Source: Lepidostoma basale (Eukaryota; Arthropoda; Insecta; Trichoptera; Lepidostomatidae). From it: 64,000 nt of DNA. The notes under the pieces are model-generated. The model made no database searches. It worked only from the letters and a program-made list of their open reading frames with translations, and was not told the DNA's origin. Position 1 is the first letter of the stretch, and each line of letters starts with the position of its first letter. A program made the translations under genes and the position numbers. The stretch is taken from NCBI GenBank assembly GCA_022606425.2, contig JAHDVF020001564.1, positions 496,001 through 560,000 of the forward strand, written 5' to 3'. Below, piece after piece: positions 1 to 10,604 of the stretch.

Positions 1-24
1 GTAAGTAATTTTTTTATGTTTTAG

Positions 25-3000
25 AAAACTTCAAAATTGATATACTAATCAACAATGCTGGAGTCTGCTTCCATCCATATAAGGCAACAGAAGAAGGACA
101 CGAATCACATATGGCATCTAATTATTTCGGTAACTTATTTATCGTTGCATTACAAATAAAGTCAAAGACGCTTCAAGAGCAATCTCAGCCCTCTACCCAA
201 TGTTAGCTTAAAACAGTAAACTAAGCACCGACAATAAACACCAAAACGGTCACTAGGCCGATCTTCACTCTCGCAGCCCCAATCTGGGGCTATCCGTTTA
301 TCGTTTGGTGCGCCTTCATGGACCAGGATCACACAATTGAACCTAGAATCGGGAATCCCGGTGAAAGATGAATTCATTCTGAAACTTGCCGAACGTTTTT
401 AAAAAGGACTTCCTTCACATCCTAACCCCACAATAAAATACCTCTCAAATTACGACCCAAACACCTCCAGCCGCCATAAGTGCCCAAAACTCCGGGCCAC
501 CCAAATCATGCCCCCGCATAAACTAACAACTCACCAAATTACCTTCCAACAATGTTCCCATCGGACATAAGAGGAATAGCCATATGAGCTGAACTTCTGT
601 AAGCCAGAAGATTCAAGTCCAAGTCCAAGTTGAACAATGATGTAATATTCCATACTTAATATTGAGGAAAATGCAATGCTTTTTAAAATTGTAAGTGAAT
701 GACATGTTTTGTTCACTAACTAACTAACTAACTAACCATCACGCCATTTCCCCGGAGGGGTAGGCAGAGAGGATGGATCGCCACACTGGCCTGTCCTGGC
801 ACACCTCTCGGGCTTCCTCCACATTCATACATCGCACCATGCATGCACGTCGATTATTCCGACTTCGAATTTGGCCGCCTTTTAGTAATTGGTTAATTTG
901 GTCATGCCATGTTTTCCTCGGTCGTCCTCGGCTTCTTTTCCCACTCACACTGCTTGTGTACAACTTTTTAACCATTCTACTCTCATCCATTCGTTCCATA
1001 TGTCCAAACCATCTCAGGGATCCTTTTTTAATTTTATCCATGATGCGGTCATCTGCCTTACATTTTTTTCTTATTTCATCGTTCGGTATTCTATCATACA
1101 TCGTTTTCCCGCACATTCTTCTTAGTGATCTCATTTCTACAGCGTTTATCCTGCTTTCATCCTTCTTTTGCCAGCTCCAAGCTTCACTTCCATACATGAG
1201 GGTTGGCACTAGAACTCCATTGTGTACTGCCATCTTTGCTTCTGTGGATATATTTCTGTATGTATTTCTGTATGTTTTCTATATGTTTTGTTAACTAGGG
1301 TATTATTACATCATCATGATCAGCCTGTTTCCGTCCACTCCTGGAGGGAGGCCTCTTCCATCTTTTACCCTGTCTGTTGATTGGTAAAAGATGGAAGACC
1401 TGAAACAATGTTCACACTAGGCAAATCTACAATAGCTTCTTAGTATACTTATTAACACTATATTCCAGGTCATTTTCTCCTCACGCATCTTCTCGTGGAT
1501 AATCTGAAGATGTCTACCCAGGGACGGATAATCAATGTTTGTGCTAAGCCGACTAAACCAGCGAATTTACCACTTACGACTACTTTGGACGAAGCTACAT
1601 ACGTGTCCAATGAATGGTTTAAACAGAGCAAGTATGCCCTCGTGCTGATGACCAAGCACATGGCCAAGCTGTTAAAAGGTATCTAAAACTTTTAATATAG
1701 TATAATCTACTTTTTATATGAAACTTCGTGTTGAGAATACATATTTTGATTAAAAATTAACTAACTAACCATCACACTGTTCTATCTTGACATAACTCTC
1801 ACACATCTTCTACATTCATACACACGCGCTTGTCGATTGTTCCAACTTCGAAGGTGATCGCCATTTAGTAATTGATTCATTTGGACAAGACATGTTTTCC
1901 CTGTATATATGCACACTACTTGTATATATCTTCTTAAACATTCTTCCCTTATTTATTCATTCCATACGTCCAAACCATCATAATGAGCCTTTATTAATTT
2001 TATTCAGAACACATTATTGCCTTATTTTTTTGTTTGGTATTCTATCATACATAGTTTTTCTGCACATTCTTCTTGGCGATATAATTTCTATGTCGTTTAC
2101 CCTTCTTCTGGCAACTCCAAGCTTCACTTCCATACATAAAGGGTTAGTGCTAAAACTCCATTACGCACTCTTTCATGCGTAAACAATGTATTATGCTTTT
2201 AATAAAGTTATTCTTGCTAGTATTTTGAAAAATGTAATTGCTGCCAGAGAGTAAATTAAAATACTCATTCTTGATTCTAATGTGAATGAAAATAATTTGA
2301 ATAAAAAAAATGTTAATTTCAACTGTAGAATTCATTTTTCAAAACACTAAGATACCAATCGTCACGGCGTTTCCCTGGAGAGGTAGGCAGAGAGGGTGGA
2401 CCGCTATTGCTCTGTCCTGACATACCTCTCTAGCCTCTTGTACATCCTTACATCGTAATATGCCCGCTCATCGACTTTTCCGACTTCGAATGTGACTGTT
2501 TTTCAGTATTTGATTAATTTGGTCATGTCATGCTTTCCTTGGTCTTATACGGCTTCTCTTTCCACTAATACTGCTTGTATTCAACATTTTTGCCATTCTT
2601 CTCTCATCCATTTGTTTCATATGTCCAAACCATCTCAGGGTGCAATTAGTTTAACCGTCGCGTTGCCATGTGGTCAATTGAGTTTCCACTGCCAATTTAA
2701 AGTTGATTTTCTTAAAACCTATGGACCCTAATATTGTAAAAAAAATTGTAATCCTCCATTGAAGTGTTCTCAATATTTCGTAATAAAAAAAAAGCAAAAA
2801 ATTACTTCCTTCATCCCAAAAAAAAAAAAATTTAAGACTGCCCTCACCTTCATTCGTGTTAAGGTAGAATTTGTTTTGCTAATATTTACAACTTTATCAA
2901 AAGTGACAAATACTTACTCGCTGTTTTGAACGTATTATAAATTATATGTTTGGCCTTTTCTAATAGGTACGTAATAATACCGACTGGACGGAAACACAGC

Positions 3001-5058
3001 ACGCAACTTAATAATATCAGAACTGTGAAAATATTAACACTTTATCAAAAGGGACAAATATTAATACGTACTCGTTGTCTTGAACGTAGTTTACATTTTG
3101 CCTAGGTGCCTTTATCATACGTAAAATTATAGCGCCACGGCGCGGCGGGGCGAGACAAGTTCATACTTGGTGTCAGTTGATCATATGCTGTCTCGCATTC
3201 TATATCAGAAATCGCATGGTTCCAGAAAAAAATTAATTATGATATGTTTTTCGAATAATTCATGTATGTTATAGATATCGATCTATTCCTAATGAAATTC
3301 CCTACAAGATGACATAAATTAAATTTTGATTCATCGAGTCATATGCTTGATATTTAGATAAAGTTAGCGGTAAACTGAATTGACCACATGGGAGCGAGCG
3401 TTTTGTTTTGAACACGGTACGTTAAGGGTTAATGGCATTTTGTAGGTACTAATATAACAATCAACTCGCTAAACCCTGGCATGGTGAGAGGCACCCGCCA
3501 CAACCGTCACAACCTGCTCCTCAACCACTGGAGTGGCCGCCTCACGATAGGGCCCTGGATGTGGTTGCTCATGAAGTCCCCGGCCCAGGGTGCGCAGACC
3601 TCCATCTTCCTGGCCACGGAGCCCACTGTGTCTAGCAAGACTGGAAGATTCTACAGGTGCTATTCATTACTTTACTTGTTATCTTATTATTTCATTACAA
3701 ATATCATCATCGGCTGGGCATAGGTCTTCCTTCGTGATTCCTGTTTTTATCAATATTGTAAATACTCTTACAGCTTCATAATTCTTTTTGAATTAAATAA
3801 AAATTTAAATAGTTCAAAAACGCTTATAAAATATCACAATTGGTTTTAATTTTTTCGAAAATGGTGCATTATGCAGGATATCAACTTTCTTTCTGTGATG
3901 AAGACGACCAGCCTTCTCTCCATCTCTTTGGTGGTTGTCCTGGTGGTCGACGGCCCTCTGGAGTCTCGTGCATCACGATCTTAGGAATTCTTGCTGGATT
4001 CATTCTCTTGATGTGGTCCCTCTAGAATCGTCTTCTCTGCCTACTCCATCTCACAATGTCTTCAATTTTGCAGGATTTGCGGATTTCTTCATTGGGTATC
4101 CTATCTCCAAGGGTTCTCCCCACAATAGGTCGCCATGTTCTCATTTCTGCTCAACTACTTTAGATTATTCGAATAAATAACTACTTTAGGCGGATAATCT
4201 AAAGTAGTAATTTATTCAATGTTATGTTTTTCATTTGTTTCATTTGTTCCAATGACAATTTGAATATATTATTCTTCAATAATATTTTTAAGTTCTTGCT
4301 GGTGTAAGATTGTTTTAAGTGCCTAATTACAGTAAATTAAAAAAAACAGTGGATAACGTGGAATAAAAATTAAATAAACACAAATGTCCGGATCGTCCAG
4401 CTGACGACAAGTGCACCATCTAAAATAACAATACGTGTTAAATTATTTTTCTTTATTTTATTTTATATCATTGTATTTCAGATAATTTGTTCTAGATTTA
4501 TAATGTAGACGTTGAACGATCGAAGTGTGCGCGGGAGATGCCTTTTGGTGGCGATGAGGTTCGCAACCCATCATACCGCGTCTCTCGCGATGGCAAAAAG
4601 AGAAGGATGGAGTGCCGCATCGATTAAAGTGTGGCAGTCCATTCTTTCTGCCTACCCTTTCGGGGAGACGGCGTGATGGTTAGTTAGTTAGTTAGTTATG
4701 TTCTTTCTTTTTTTTATTACAATATTAAAATTTGTGATTTAAATAAAATTCAAAGATAACTTATATAAATTTTGAAATTAGGAATTCAAATGATTCACAC
4801 AAGTTCTGCTGTTTGATTCATCGCCAAGTTCTATTTAAGATGTTATTTTTTTTCATTTCTGTTTATTAAAAAATACGTATATCATAACCTTGACTAATAG
4901 TTTTTTTTTTAAATAAACATTTTAGTAACTGCACGGAGGAAGTCTTGGAAGATGATGATCTAGTGGAAACTGCTAAAACGCTGTATGAAAATACGTGCGC
5001 TCTGCTAGATGTCACGCCCATCTCTGGAGAGAATAAAGAAAATGTCAAGTCTAAATAA
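25..5058 (+). CDS. Short-chain dehydrogenase, retinol dehydrogenase 11-14 type (3' part; likely catalytically impaired)
   Basis: Exons 25-129, 1469-1678, 3446-3656 and 4926-5058 (stop) join in phase with GT/AG borders; earlier exons lie off the left edge. The classical SDR family reduces or oxidises substrates such as retinoids with NAD(P)H. Visible in order: LINNAG, ASNYFGHFLL (the conserved Asn of helix alpha-4), GRIINVCA, WFKQSK, the INSLNPGMV turn, a KSPAQGAQTSIFLA helix typical of RDH11-14, and a FYSNC end of the fold, followed by an acidic tail. The usual catalytic Ser of the NVSS segment reads Cys-Ala and the Tyr of YxxSK reads Phe, while the Lys and Asn remain. By family knowledge that should abolish or strongly reduce activity, so a pseudoenzyme is plausible. 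The introns are filled with LINE fragments. The family call is firm; the exact RDH member is not. Confidence 0.88.
717..1252 (-). mobile_element. RTE-like LINE 3' fragment (family A)
   Basis: On the minus strand an open frame (739-1233) reads as the C-terminal part of a reverse transcriptase: PTLMYGSEAW, RRMCG, RWFGHMERM, GRPRKTWHDQIN. The element ends in a short tandem tail (TTAG)n, seen here as ctaactaactaac, as RTE-clade LINEs do. It lies in the first dehydrogenase intron. The same family recurs about fifteen times in the window. Confidence 0.8.
1305..1400 (-). mobile_element. Short RTE-like LINE remnant (family D)
   Basis: The stretch with ttccgtccactcctgg and a following 'ggcctcttcc' matches the 3' end of the family D elements at 15490-15965 and 61522-62034. 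It is too short for a coding call. Confidence 0.45.
1757..2162 (-). mobile_element. Degraded RTE-like LINE fragment (family A)
   Basis: It begins with the reverse tail ttaactaactaaccatcac and then follows the family A copy at 717-1252, with many substitutions and deletions and no open frame. Second dehydrogenase intron. Confidence 0.65.
2351..2640 (-). mobile_element. Degraded RTE-like LINE fragment (family A)
   Basis: The sequence from the gtaggcagagagg box to catctcaggg follows family A. It breaks off just before a candidate TTAA-flanked DNA element, which may have truncated it. Confidence 0.6.
2655..3428. mobile_element. Candidate piggyBac-like non-autonomous element
   Basis: TTAA lies at 2651-2654 and 3429-3432. 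Read inward from each end, the sequence starts CCG on the left and CCCTTAACG on the right, and both ends carry the inverted box CCATGTGGTCAATT. Inside, about 75 bp is repeated with a spacing near 150 bp (around 2880 and 3035, with cttt atcaaaag and gacaaata boxes). There is no transposase. The termini are diverged, so this is moderate evidence. Confidence 0.45.
3862..4165 (-). mobile_element. LINE 3' fragment
   Basis: Boxes such as tttggtggttgtcctggtgg and ggatatcaactttc recur reverse-complemented at 58330-58440, and resemble the GRP-rich tail of reverse-transcriptase ORFs. It lies in the third dehydrogenase intron. Confidence 0.5.
4214..4697 (+). mobile_element. SINE-like composite repeat ending in the family A LINE tail
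   Basis: A roughly 480-bp unit shared with 41376-41824. Its 5' two thirds (ttgttccaatgacaatttg ... gatcgaagtgtgcgcggg) match no LINE here. Its last 75 bp (gtgtggcagtccattc ... ggcgtgatgg, then (TTAG)n) are the same as the 3' end of family A. This is the usual design of a non-autonomous element that borrows a LINE tail. Confidence 0.6.
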
Positions 5059-5445
5059 GTTAATAAGCTTTTAATTATGTAATGTTAAGGAAATATTTTG
5101 TTCTTTACTGTACTCAGCTTGTGTTTGATGGTTTGGGTGTTCTAACAAATTTCATAATGAATGTATATCATTTTAAACTTGTCAAACCTAATCACAGTGT
5201 ACCTAACCCAACCTTTCTGCTTGCAAATTTGATTCTAACACAACCTAACATACCCATTAGATTTTAAACTTATGTGAACATCACAATCATTACTGTGCCC
5301 TAAAGGTTTTGGAGTTAACAATACAGAAATTATTGCAATAAGCTGTTCTTCAATCCTTATAGTGTGTCTGGCTACATTTGCAGTCCAAAAAATGGCATCA
5401 AACCGCGGCAGACTACATTTGCAGCTCATGTTTGAAAAGTTTTAA

Positions 5446-5867
5446 GTATTTTATAAACTTGGACCGTGAAAGTCAACTCAATGAACAGACTGGAAGCATT
5501 TGAAAGGTGGCCCCATCGCTGAATGCTCAGAATTCCCTGGACAGACATGGTTACCAATACCGAAGTCCTGAGGCGAGCTAGAGTTGACAGGGAACTGTTA
5601 TCAACTACCAAGGTTCGGAAAATTTCACATCTGGGTCATATACTCCGTGGGGAAAAGTACCACCTTCTCCAACTGATATTGGAGGGGAAAGTTGAGGGAC
5701 GCCGAGGGCCCGGTAGGAGACAAATGTCCTGGCTGCAAAACGTGAGGGAGTGGACCGGCATCCTAAGTGTGGAGGAGCTGTTCCGAGTGGCGCAGGACAG
5801 GGACAGTTTCGCCGAGGTGATCGCCATCTTTGGGGAGACCCGATAGGGCACTTAAAGAAGAAGATAA
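5446..5867 (+). mobile_element. RTE-like LINE 3' fragment (family B)
   Basis: The reading frame shows MLRIPWTDMVTN, LGHILRGEKYHLLQL and RQMSWLQNVREWTG, then a stop followed by gaagaagata. This is the C-terminal domain of a reverse-transcriptase ORF, with a stop near its 5' side. It lies just downstream of the dehydrogenase stop codon. Confidence 0.8.
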
Positions 5868-6149
5868 ACTTTTTACTTTAGTTCCTTGCTACTAAATTGT
5901 ATGTAGTATTACGATGAATTGGGACTATCTGTCTGAGCTGCAAATGTAGTCAGCTGCAGATCGAGTATTTTTTTTTCACTACAAATAAAGCTAGCCGCAC
6001 AATAGAGGTCGAAAGAATAAAACACTGTTGTCTAAATTCATTCAAAAGTGTAGTCAAAAGGTAATATATAAAATGAAATAAACACAATTTTAGCTACGAA
6101 ATAGTAATTGTATTTGAAGCCAACTAGTTTCGCAATAAGTTGTACCCTA

Positions 6150-6440
6150 GCTTCATTAGGGCAATCTTTGTCTTCGATGGCCGTACAGCCCATATCGAGC
6201 CTTAGCCTCCAGTATTCTTCGCCTCCAACTCCTCTTGTCCTCCGCTTCGACCCTCCAATCTGACACAACAATTTTGCCCTATCTCTCCCAACTTCATCCT
6301 CCCATCGCAGCCTTGGTCGTCCAATTGTTCTTCTACCACCTGGGTGGCAGTAATCTTTTTGGCGTTCGCGATGACGGCATCCTCTGCACGTGACCGGCCC
6401 ATCTCAGTCTGACCTGTGTGGAAAGACTGGGAGATCATTA
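6150..6440 (-). mobile_element. LINE 3' fragment (family G)
   Basis: It matches 17925-18110 on the same strand: boxes catcctcccatcgcagcctt, accacctgggtggcag and tgaccggcccatctcagtct. On the minus strand these encode a GRPRLRW-type reverse-transcriptase tail, here frameshifted. Confidence 0.6.
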
Positions 6441-7724
6441 GGGCAATATTAAAACTAAATAAAAACATGGATTTACATGAATATGTAGACAGTGGTGGGT
6501 GGAGGGAGAGGGGGCGAGAGAAGGAAAGGGATTAGTGCGGTTAAAATACTTGTTAATTTTATTTTCAATTTAAAATGTCTAACCACAAAGTGTGTGCTTC
6601 GTGTGAAAATTTATATATAAATATTGTCCAATATCTGTAATATAAATAAGGCAAATTTATGTTAATGTAAAAGAATAACTGGTATCCCAGATACATTATT
6701 TTATTGAATTTTTTTTTGATAATTTTACAAAGAAAGCTCTTTAAAAAATTGAAATAAGTCAACTGGTATCAAAGTTATGATCTTTTGAAATCTACACTTG
6801 CACAATAACTTATACACTGCACATTCAATGATATGTGACTACCGTGGTTTATCCTTTATGAGGAATGAAGTTCTTTGAGAACACTCAAACTATCATGCCC
6901 GGTTTCACCTGGTTGTATTTTTTGCCTATTGGTTTCAATATAGTCTGCATCTTCGTCAGAACAAATGACTGGTACAGCAGAATCAATGGTTGAAATATGA
7001 TATAAGAGTACAGTGGAGTAATGATGTGTGACTACTAATTATATATTAATATTTAAAAAAAAATTAACTGTCCTATCACCAATATGTCTTCCATTAATGT
7101 GCCATTTTAGAATTCTGTAATGTTTAGTGTGTGTTAGGTGTGTAATTCTAGTGAATAAGAAAGAATAGTTTTTAATTGTAACTTACTTTATTTAAGACAC
7201 TATAACTAATATCAATAAACTATTTATATTAATTCTAACATAGGTACCATTAGTTAAATTTTAATGTCATTAAAAAAAACTTACAATACAAATAATTTCA
7301 TCACCCGACTATGAAAAAATGTTTTACACATTAGATTAACAGAATTGTGTCGATTTCCTGAGTGGGAACCAATTCCAATTTCCTAACCAAACAGGAAAAC
7401 AGTAACATCAACGTTAATGAGACGGTCATCAACGGGAAATATTGTTTAAAAACTTAGCACTTTACCTTAGCCTAGGGACATTCATGCTGGACTCGTTCAA
7501 TAAAGTATTAAACGCCTGATCGAGCTTAGACACTACTTAAACCATACTTATTCATTTCAACAATATCATACAACTTATTCCTTCTGTTATATTTCACCGA
7601 TGGCATACAAAAAGAATTACATGTATAATGCCAATGTTATTCTAAAATATTTGTACTCGTTAATAAATTTTCGGACTATCGTGTATTGTGGTGTTAATTA
7701 TACAACTTGATAATTCTATTTTGA
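6441..7724. other. AT-rich intergenic stretch, no gene seen
   Basis: I see no exon, RNA gene or recognisable element here, apart from a hammerhead-like motif at 6928-6959. Open frames are short and AT-driven. Confidence 0.5.
6928..6959 (-). ncRNA. Hammerhead-like ribozyme motif (solo, degraded stem III)
   Basis: On the minus strand: CTGACGA, an extra A, a 14-nt segment GATGCAGACTATATT whose ends can pair weakly, then GAAACC. The seven-base core is intact. Stem III is not palindromic as in the other copies (ACCAAT), so cleavage is unlikely. Confidence 0.4.
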
Positions 7725-7960
7725 TGAGAACAATAAGAAAGATCTGCAACGTGGAAGATGCCGTGCGATGGGGAAGACTGAGAAGACGCTACTGGAGAGA
7801 GCGTGTTCTGAAAGAGTGATAAATATACATAGCAGCAAATAAAGTACAAACAGGAAATCGACCTCCAGGAAGACCACCCAGCAGTTGGACACCTACATCC
7901 CAGGAACAGGCTCCAAGAAGTAACAGGAGACAGTCCTAAATAAAGCAGAGTAGATAATTC
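7725..7960 (+). mobile_element. Degraded LINE 3' fragment
   Basis: The translation shows a WGRLRRRYWRERV segment and, after a frameshift, NRPPGRPPSSW, which resembles the GRP tail of RTE-like ORFs. Stops interrupt it. Confidence 0.45.
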
Positions 7961-8117
7961 TTTGTGGGGAAACAAATGATTAAATGCATCAGTGATTAGA
8001 TCATTCAGAAGAATATGTCATATAATGACAAGAAGGTATTGCTTAAGACTCCGTATTAAATAATTAATAAGAACGAAAATGTCCGTTTTCTAGAATAATT
8101 ATTATATTTTATACGTA

Positions 8118-8182
8118 GCAAGTCGAAATATGTCATTCCCATAAAATATAATAAAACTTCTAGAAAATGTTTTCATTCGTAT
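8118..8182 (+). mobile_element. Half copy of fold-back family 1
   Basis: It reads gtcgaaatatgtcattccc and then the family 1 arm (ataaaatataataaaac, ttctagaaaa, ttttcattcg). Only the part after the GAAA box is left. Confidence 0.6.
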
Positions 8183-8252
8183 AAATCACTAAGATAGTTT
8201 GAACTTATGAAATAAATGAAGAATAACGAAGAAATTACAGTGAATTTAACGT

Positions 8253-8333
8253 TTTCCCGCCAATTGCGTTTTATTATTTCAGTCCCGATATATTTTAGTA
8301 CATATTTTACCCGCTTTAACGTTTTTTTCCCGC
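8253..8333 (+). promoter_or_regulatory. Cluster of E2F-like sites
   Basis: TTTCCCGC occurs at 8253-8260 and 8326-8333, with a related TTTACCCGC at about 8306-8314. About 70 bp downstream are an inverted CCAAT box (gattgg) and TATATAG (around 8437). This could be a promoter, but no coding exon is visible next to it. Confidence 0.3.
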
Positions 8334-8889
8334 AATTTACGTCGAAAATATGCGAGTTACGCGTGCTAGACAATGAGTCGGTGCATCGTTTCGGCCGTGA
8401 TTGGTCGGCATACGGCGCGCAATGTAGTGCTCCACTTTATATAGAAGTATCATTAACACCACAAAATGGTTGAGGAAAGTTTTTTCAAAACACAACAATA
8501 CATTTAATCCTTATAAAACCGGATAATTAAAACCAAGAAACTAAATAACTTTAGAAATAAATAAAATATTACAATTTGATTGTATTGATTTTATGTATTC
8601 CTCAGAGATGATTCTAGTATTTATATGTTATATTAGATACACACTTTTGATTGCCTACATATTTTGTTCAATAGATAATTAATACATAGAAATTCTATAA
8701 ATTTAAATGATTACTGTTGAGGTATAGATATTCCTAATACACAACCATATTACATTTAAGTTTGTATCCACCAAAAAACAAATCTACAATTTTAATAAAA
8801 TAAAGGCATTAGTAACACCACGGTGTTTTATAAACTTAGATGTTAGCACTGAAATTCCATAATGTCAATTTTTATGGATTTAATACTAA

Positions 8890-9115
8890 TGAAAACTTTG
8901 GTTTTCTAGAAGTTTAATTATAATTAATGTGACAAGTTTCACCTGTCTTAGGCATTATCAAATGTGATGTATTTAATAATGCCTTAGACAGGCGAAACAT
9001 GTCATTCCCATAAATTATAATAAAACTTCTAGAAAACAGACGTTTTCAATTGTATTAATTATTTAATATGGACTTGGATCTTCAGTTTTACATCATTGTT
9101 GAAGAAATAACATTT
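8890..9115. mobile_element. Fold-back family 1 element with two hammerhead-like motifs
   Basis: Two head-to-head arms. The minus-strand motif at 8931-8961 reads TTGATAA-T-GCCT...AGGT-GAAAC; the plus-strand motif at 8973-9003 reads TTAATAA-T-GCCT...AGGC-GAAACATGTC. Outside each motif the arms continue with the family 1 sequence (ttctagaa, gttttc). The core differs from CTGANGA at two positions or more. Confidence 0.6.
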
Positions 9116-9438
9116 TGAATGTATACAAATACTTGTAGACAAATACTGGATTTAACCCATTGCGGGTTAATTGTTTTTAAGGATTAATTGTATTTCAATA
9201 GAGACGAAGATGTAAATTGTTTGGAAACAAACATAGTGGCATATATACATCTTCCAAAAATTTGTCAGACGTGGTGGTCGTAAGAAAGGCAGAATGGGGA
9301 ATGTTGTATTACATAAAGCAATCGCTTAACCCAACCAATGACAGGTCATAAGTCCTGTAACCGTTCGACCACCATATTCTGTTTCCAAACAATTTATATC
9401 TTCGTCTCTATTGAGATACAATTAATCCTTAAAAACAA
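9107..9438. mobile_element. MITE-like element with long inverted repeats
   Basis: The left repeat from 9171 (tttttaaggattaattgta ... gagacgaagat) is repeated inverted up to 9438, with about 50 bp of near identity. A second copy with a different interior lies at 50518-50990. Flanking sequence containing acttgtagacaaatactgg is shared by both copies, so the element extends beyond the inverted repeat. There is no coding sequence. Confidence 0.65.
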
Positions 9439-9461
9439 GAAATAATTCATAAACTATTTTT

Positions 9462-9592
9462 CCACTTTTGAGTTTATTTTTATCAACGTGTTTTAAAGGT
9501 TTTACACCTTTGAGATGTTGAAGTCGTAAAACATTCAAACTCGTTGAGAAAAATAAACTTAAAAGTGGATAAAAGTGTTTTAATTCATAAAA
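9462..9592. mobile_element. Fold-back family 3 element (degraded)
   Basis: Inverted arms carry ccacttttgagtttattttt on the left and aaaataaacttaaaagtgg on the right, the same arms as at 21690-21840. The central hairpin and GAAAC boxes are eroded (AAAAC on the left arm). Confidence 0.55.
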
Positions 9593-10181
9593 AAATCATC
9601 ACCATGGTATTTCATTTTAATATATTGAATACATACAAATCAAAATGTGTCCATGTACATATATGAGTGTTAAAATTTTGAGCTAAATAAACCCACAAGC
9701 GGAAAAACAAAAGCATTATGATTCATAAACATTCATAATTTAAATAAATATACAAACATAAACAGCACTTTTTGATACATGTTTTTTTTTAAAAAAACTT
9801 CAAATCAACAAAAATTGAAAATTGCGTAATGAAACTACACTCCTCAGATTAAAGAAAAAGATTGTTCCTTTTAAAAATACGTTATTTAAAAAAATATGCG
9901 TCGTCATTTTGTTGCAAATGTGTAGATTCATGAAAAATGTAGATACAACAAGTAAAAAGACAGGTCATGTTTTATTGTTTTGCACAATAATTATTACTCA
10001 AAAACAAAGTAAATAAAAATCAAGGTTAATTAATAAGTTCTAATATTTGAACTAAATAACATATTGTTGTTAAATTAAAATTATATCTGACAAAAAGTGT
10101 CATAAATAACCTATATATTGTTTATAACAATTATGGGAATAGTGATTTAAAAAATAAAATAAAAACAAACGAATAACAATG

Positions 10182-10350
10182 AAATTTTTAATAACTACTT
10201 TATTTCGATAGTGACCGGTTTCGCCAGGCCGGCTGACCTCAACAGACTGGGTCGTATATGGGTTTTACCTGTCTGTCAATGCCAGTCAGTCTGGCGAAAC
10301 CGGCCGCCGTCGAAAAGACAAAGTGGAAATAGTTTTAAAAATATTTTGTT
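10182..10350. mobile_element. Fold-back family 2 element with two hammerhead-like motifs
   Basis: Minus motif 10213-10245: CTGTTGA, hairpin GTCAG/CTGGC, GAAACCGGTC. Plus motif 10273-10305: CTGTCAA-T, hairpin GCCAG/CTGGC, GAAACCGGCC. The arms continue with aaataaag/aaaagtgg-type sequence. The stems are well preserved; the CTGANGA box differs at one or two bases. Confidence 0.6.
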
Positions 10351-10604
10351 TTATATCATTATTATTTAAAATGAATATTCATCAAGAGATTTCAGTAAAA
10401 TCATTAACTTAAACAAATGAAATTAGTTAGTTTTTTGTTGTTGTTATAAAGACAAACTTCATGTCATAACAAACAAAACGTGTTCACAAAACACACGAAA
10501 GAACCATCAGACTTTTTATATGCCAAACTAGATTAATCATGAATCTAAATACAGATGTTTGGTAATTGACCAAAGATGAAAGTTTACAGAGGATACAGGT
10601 AAAA

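Noticed and set aside
1..24. gtaagt at the window start followed by an acceptor at 23-24
   Set aside because: It would make a 24-bp intron, too short to splice. The acceptor is real from the dehydrogenase frame; the gtaagt is chance or belongs to the intron start of a longer element off the window.
8216..8473. 85-codon plus-strand frame over the E2F-like sites
   Set aside because: No domain, low-complexity composition, no splice or start context; more likely regulatory or neutral sequence.
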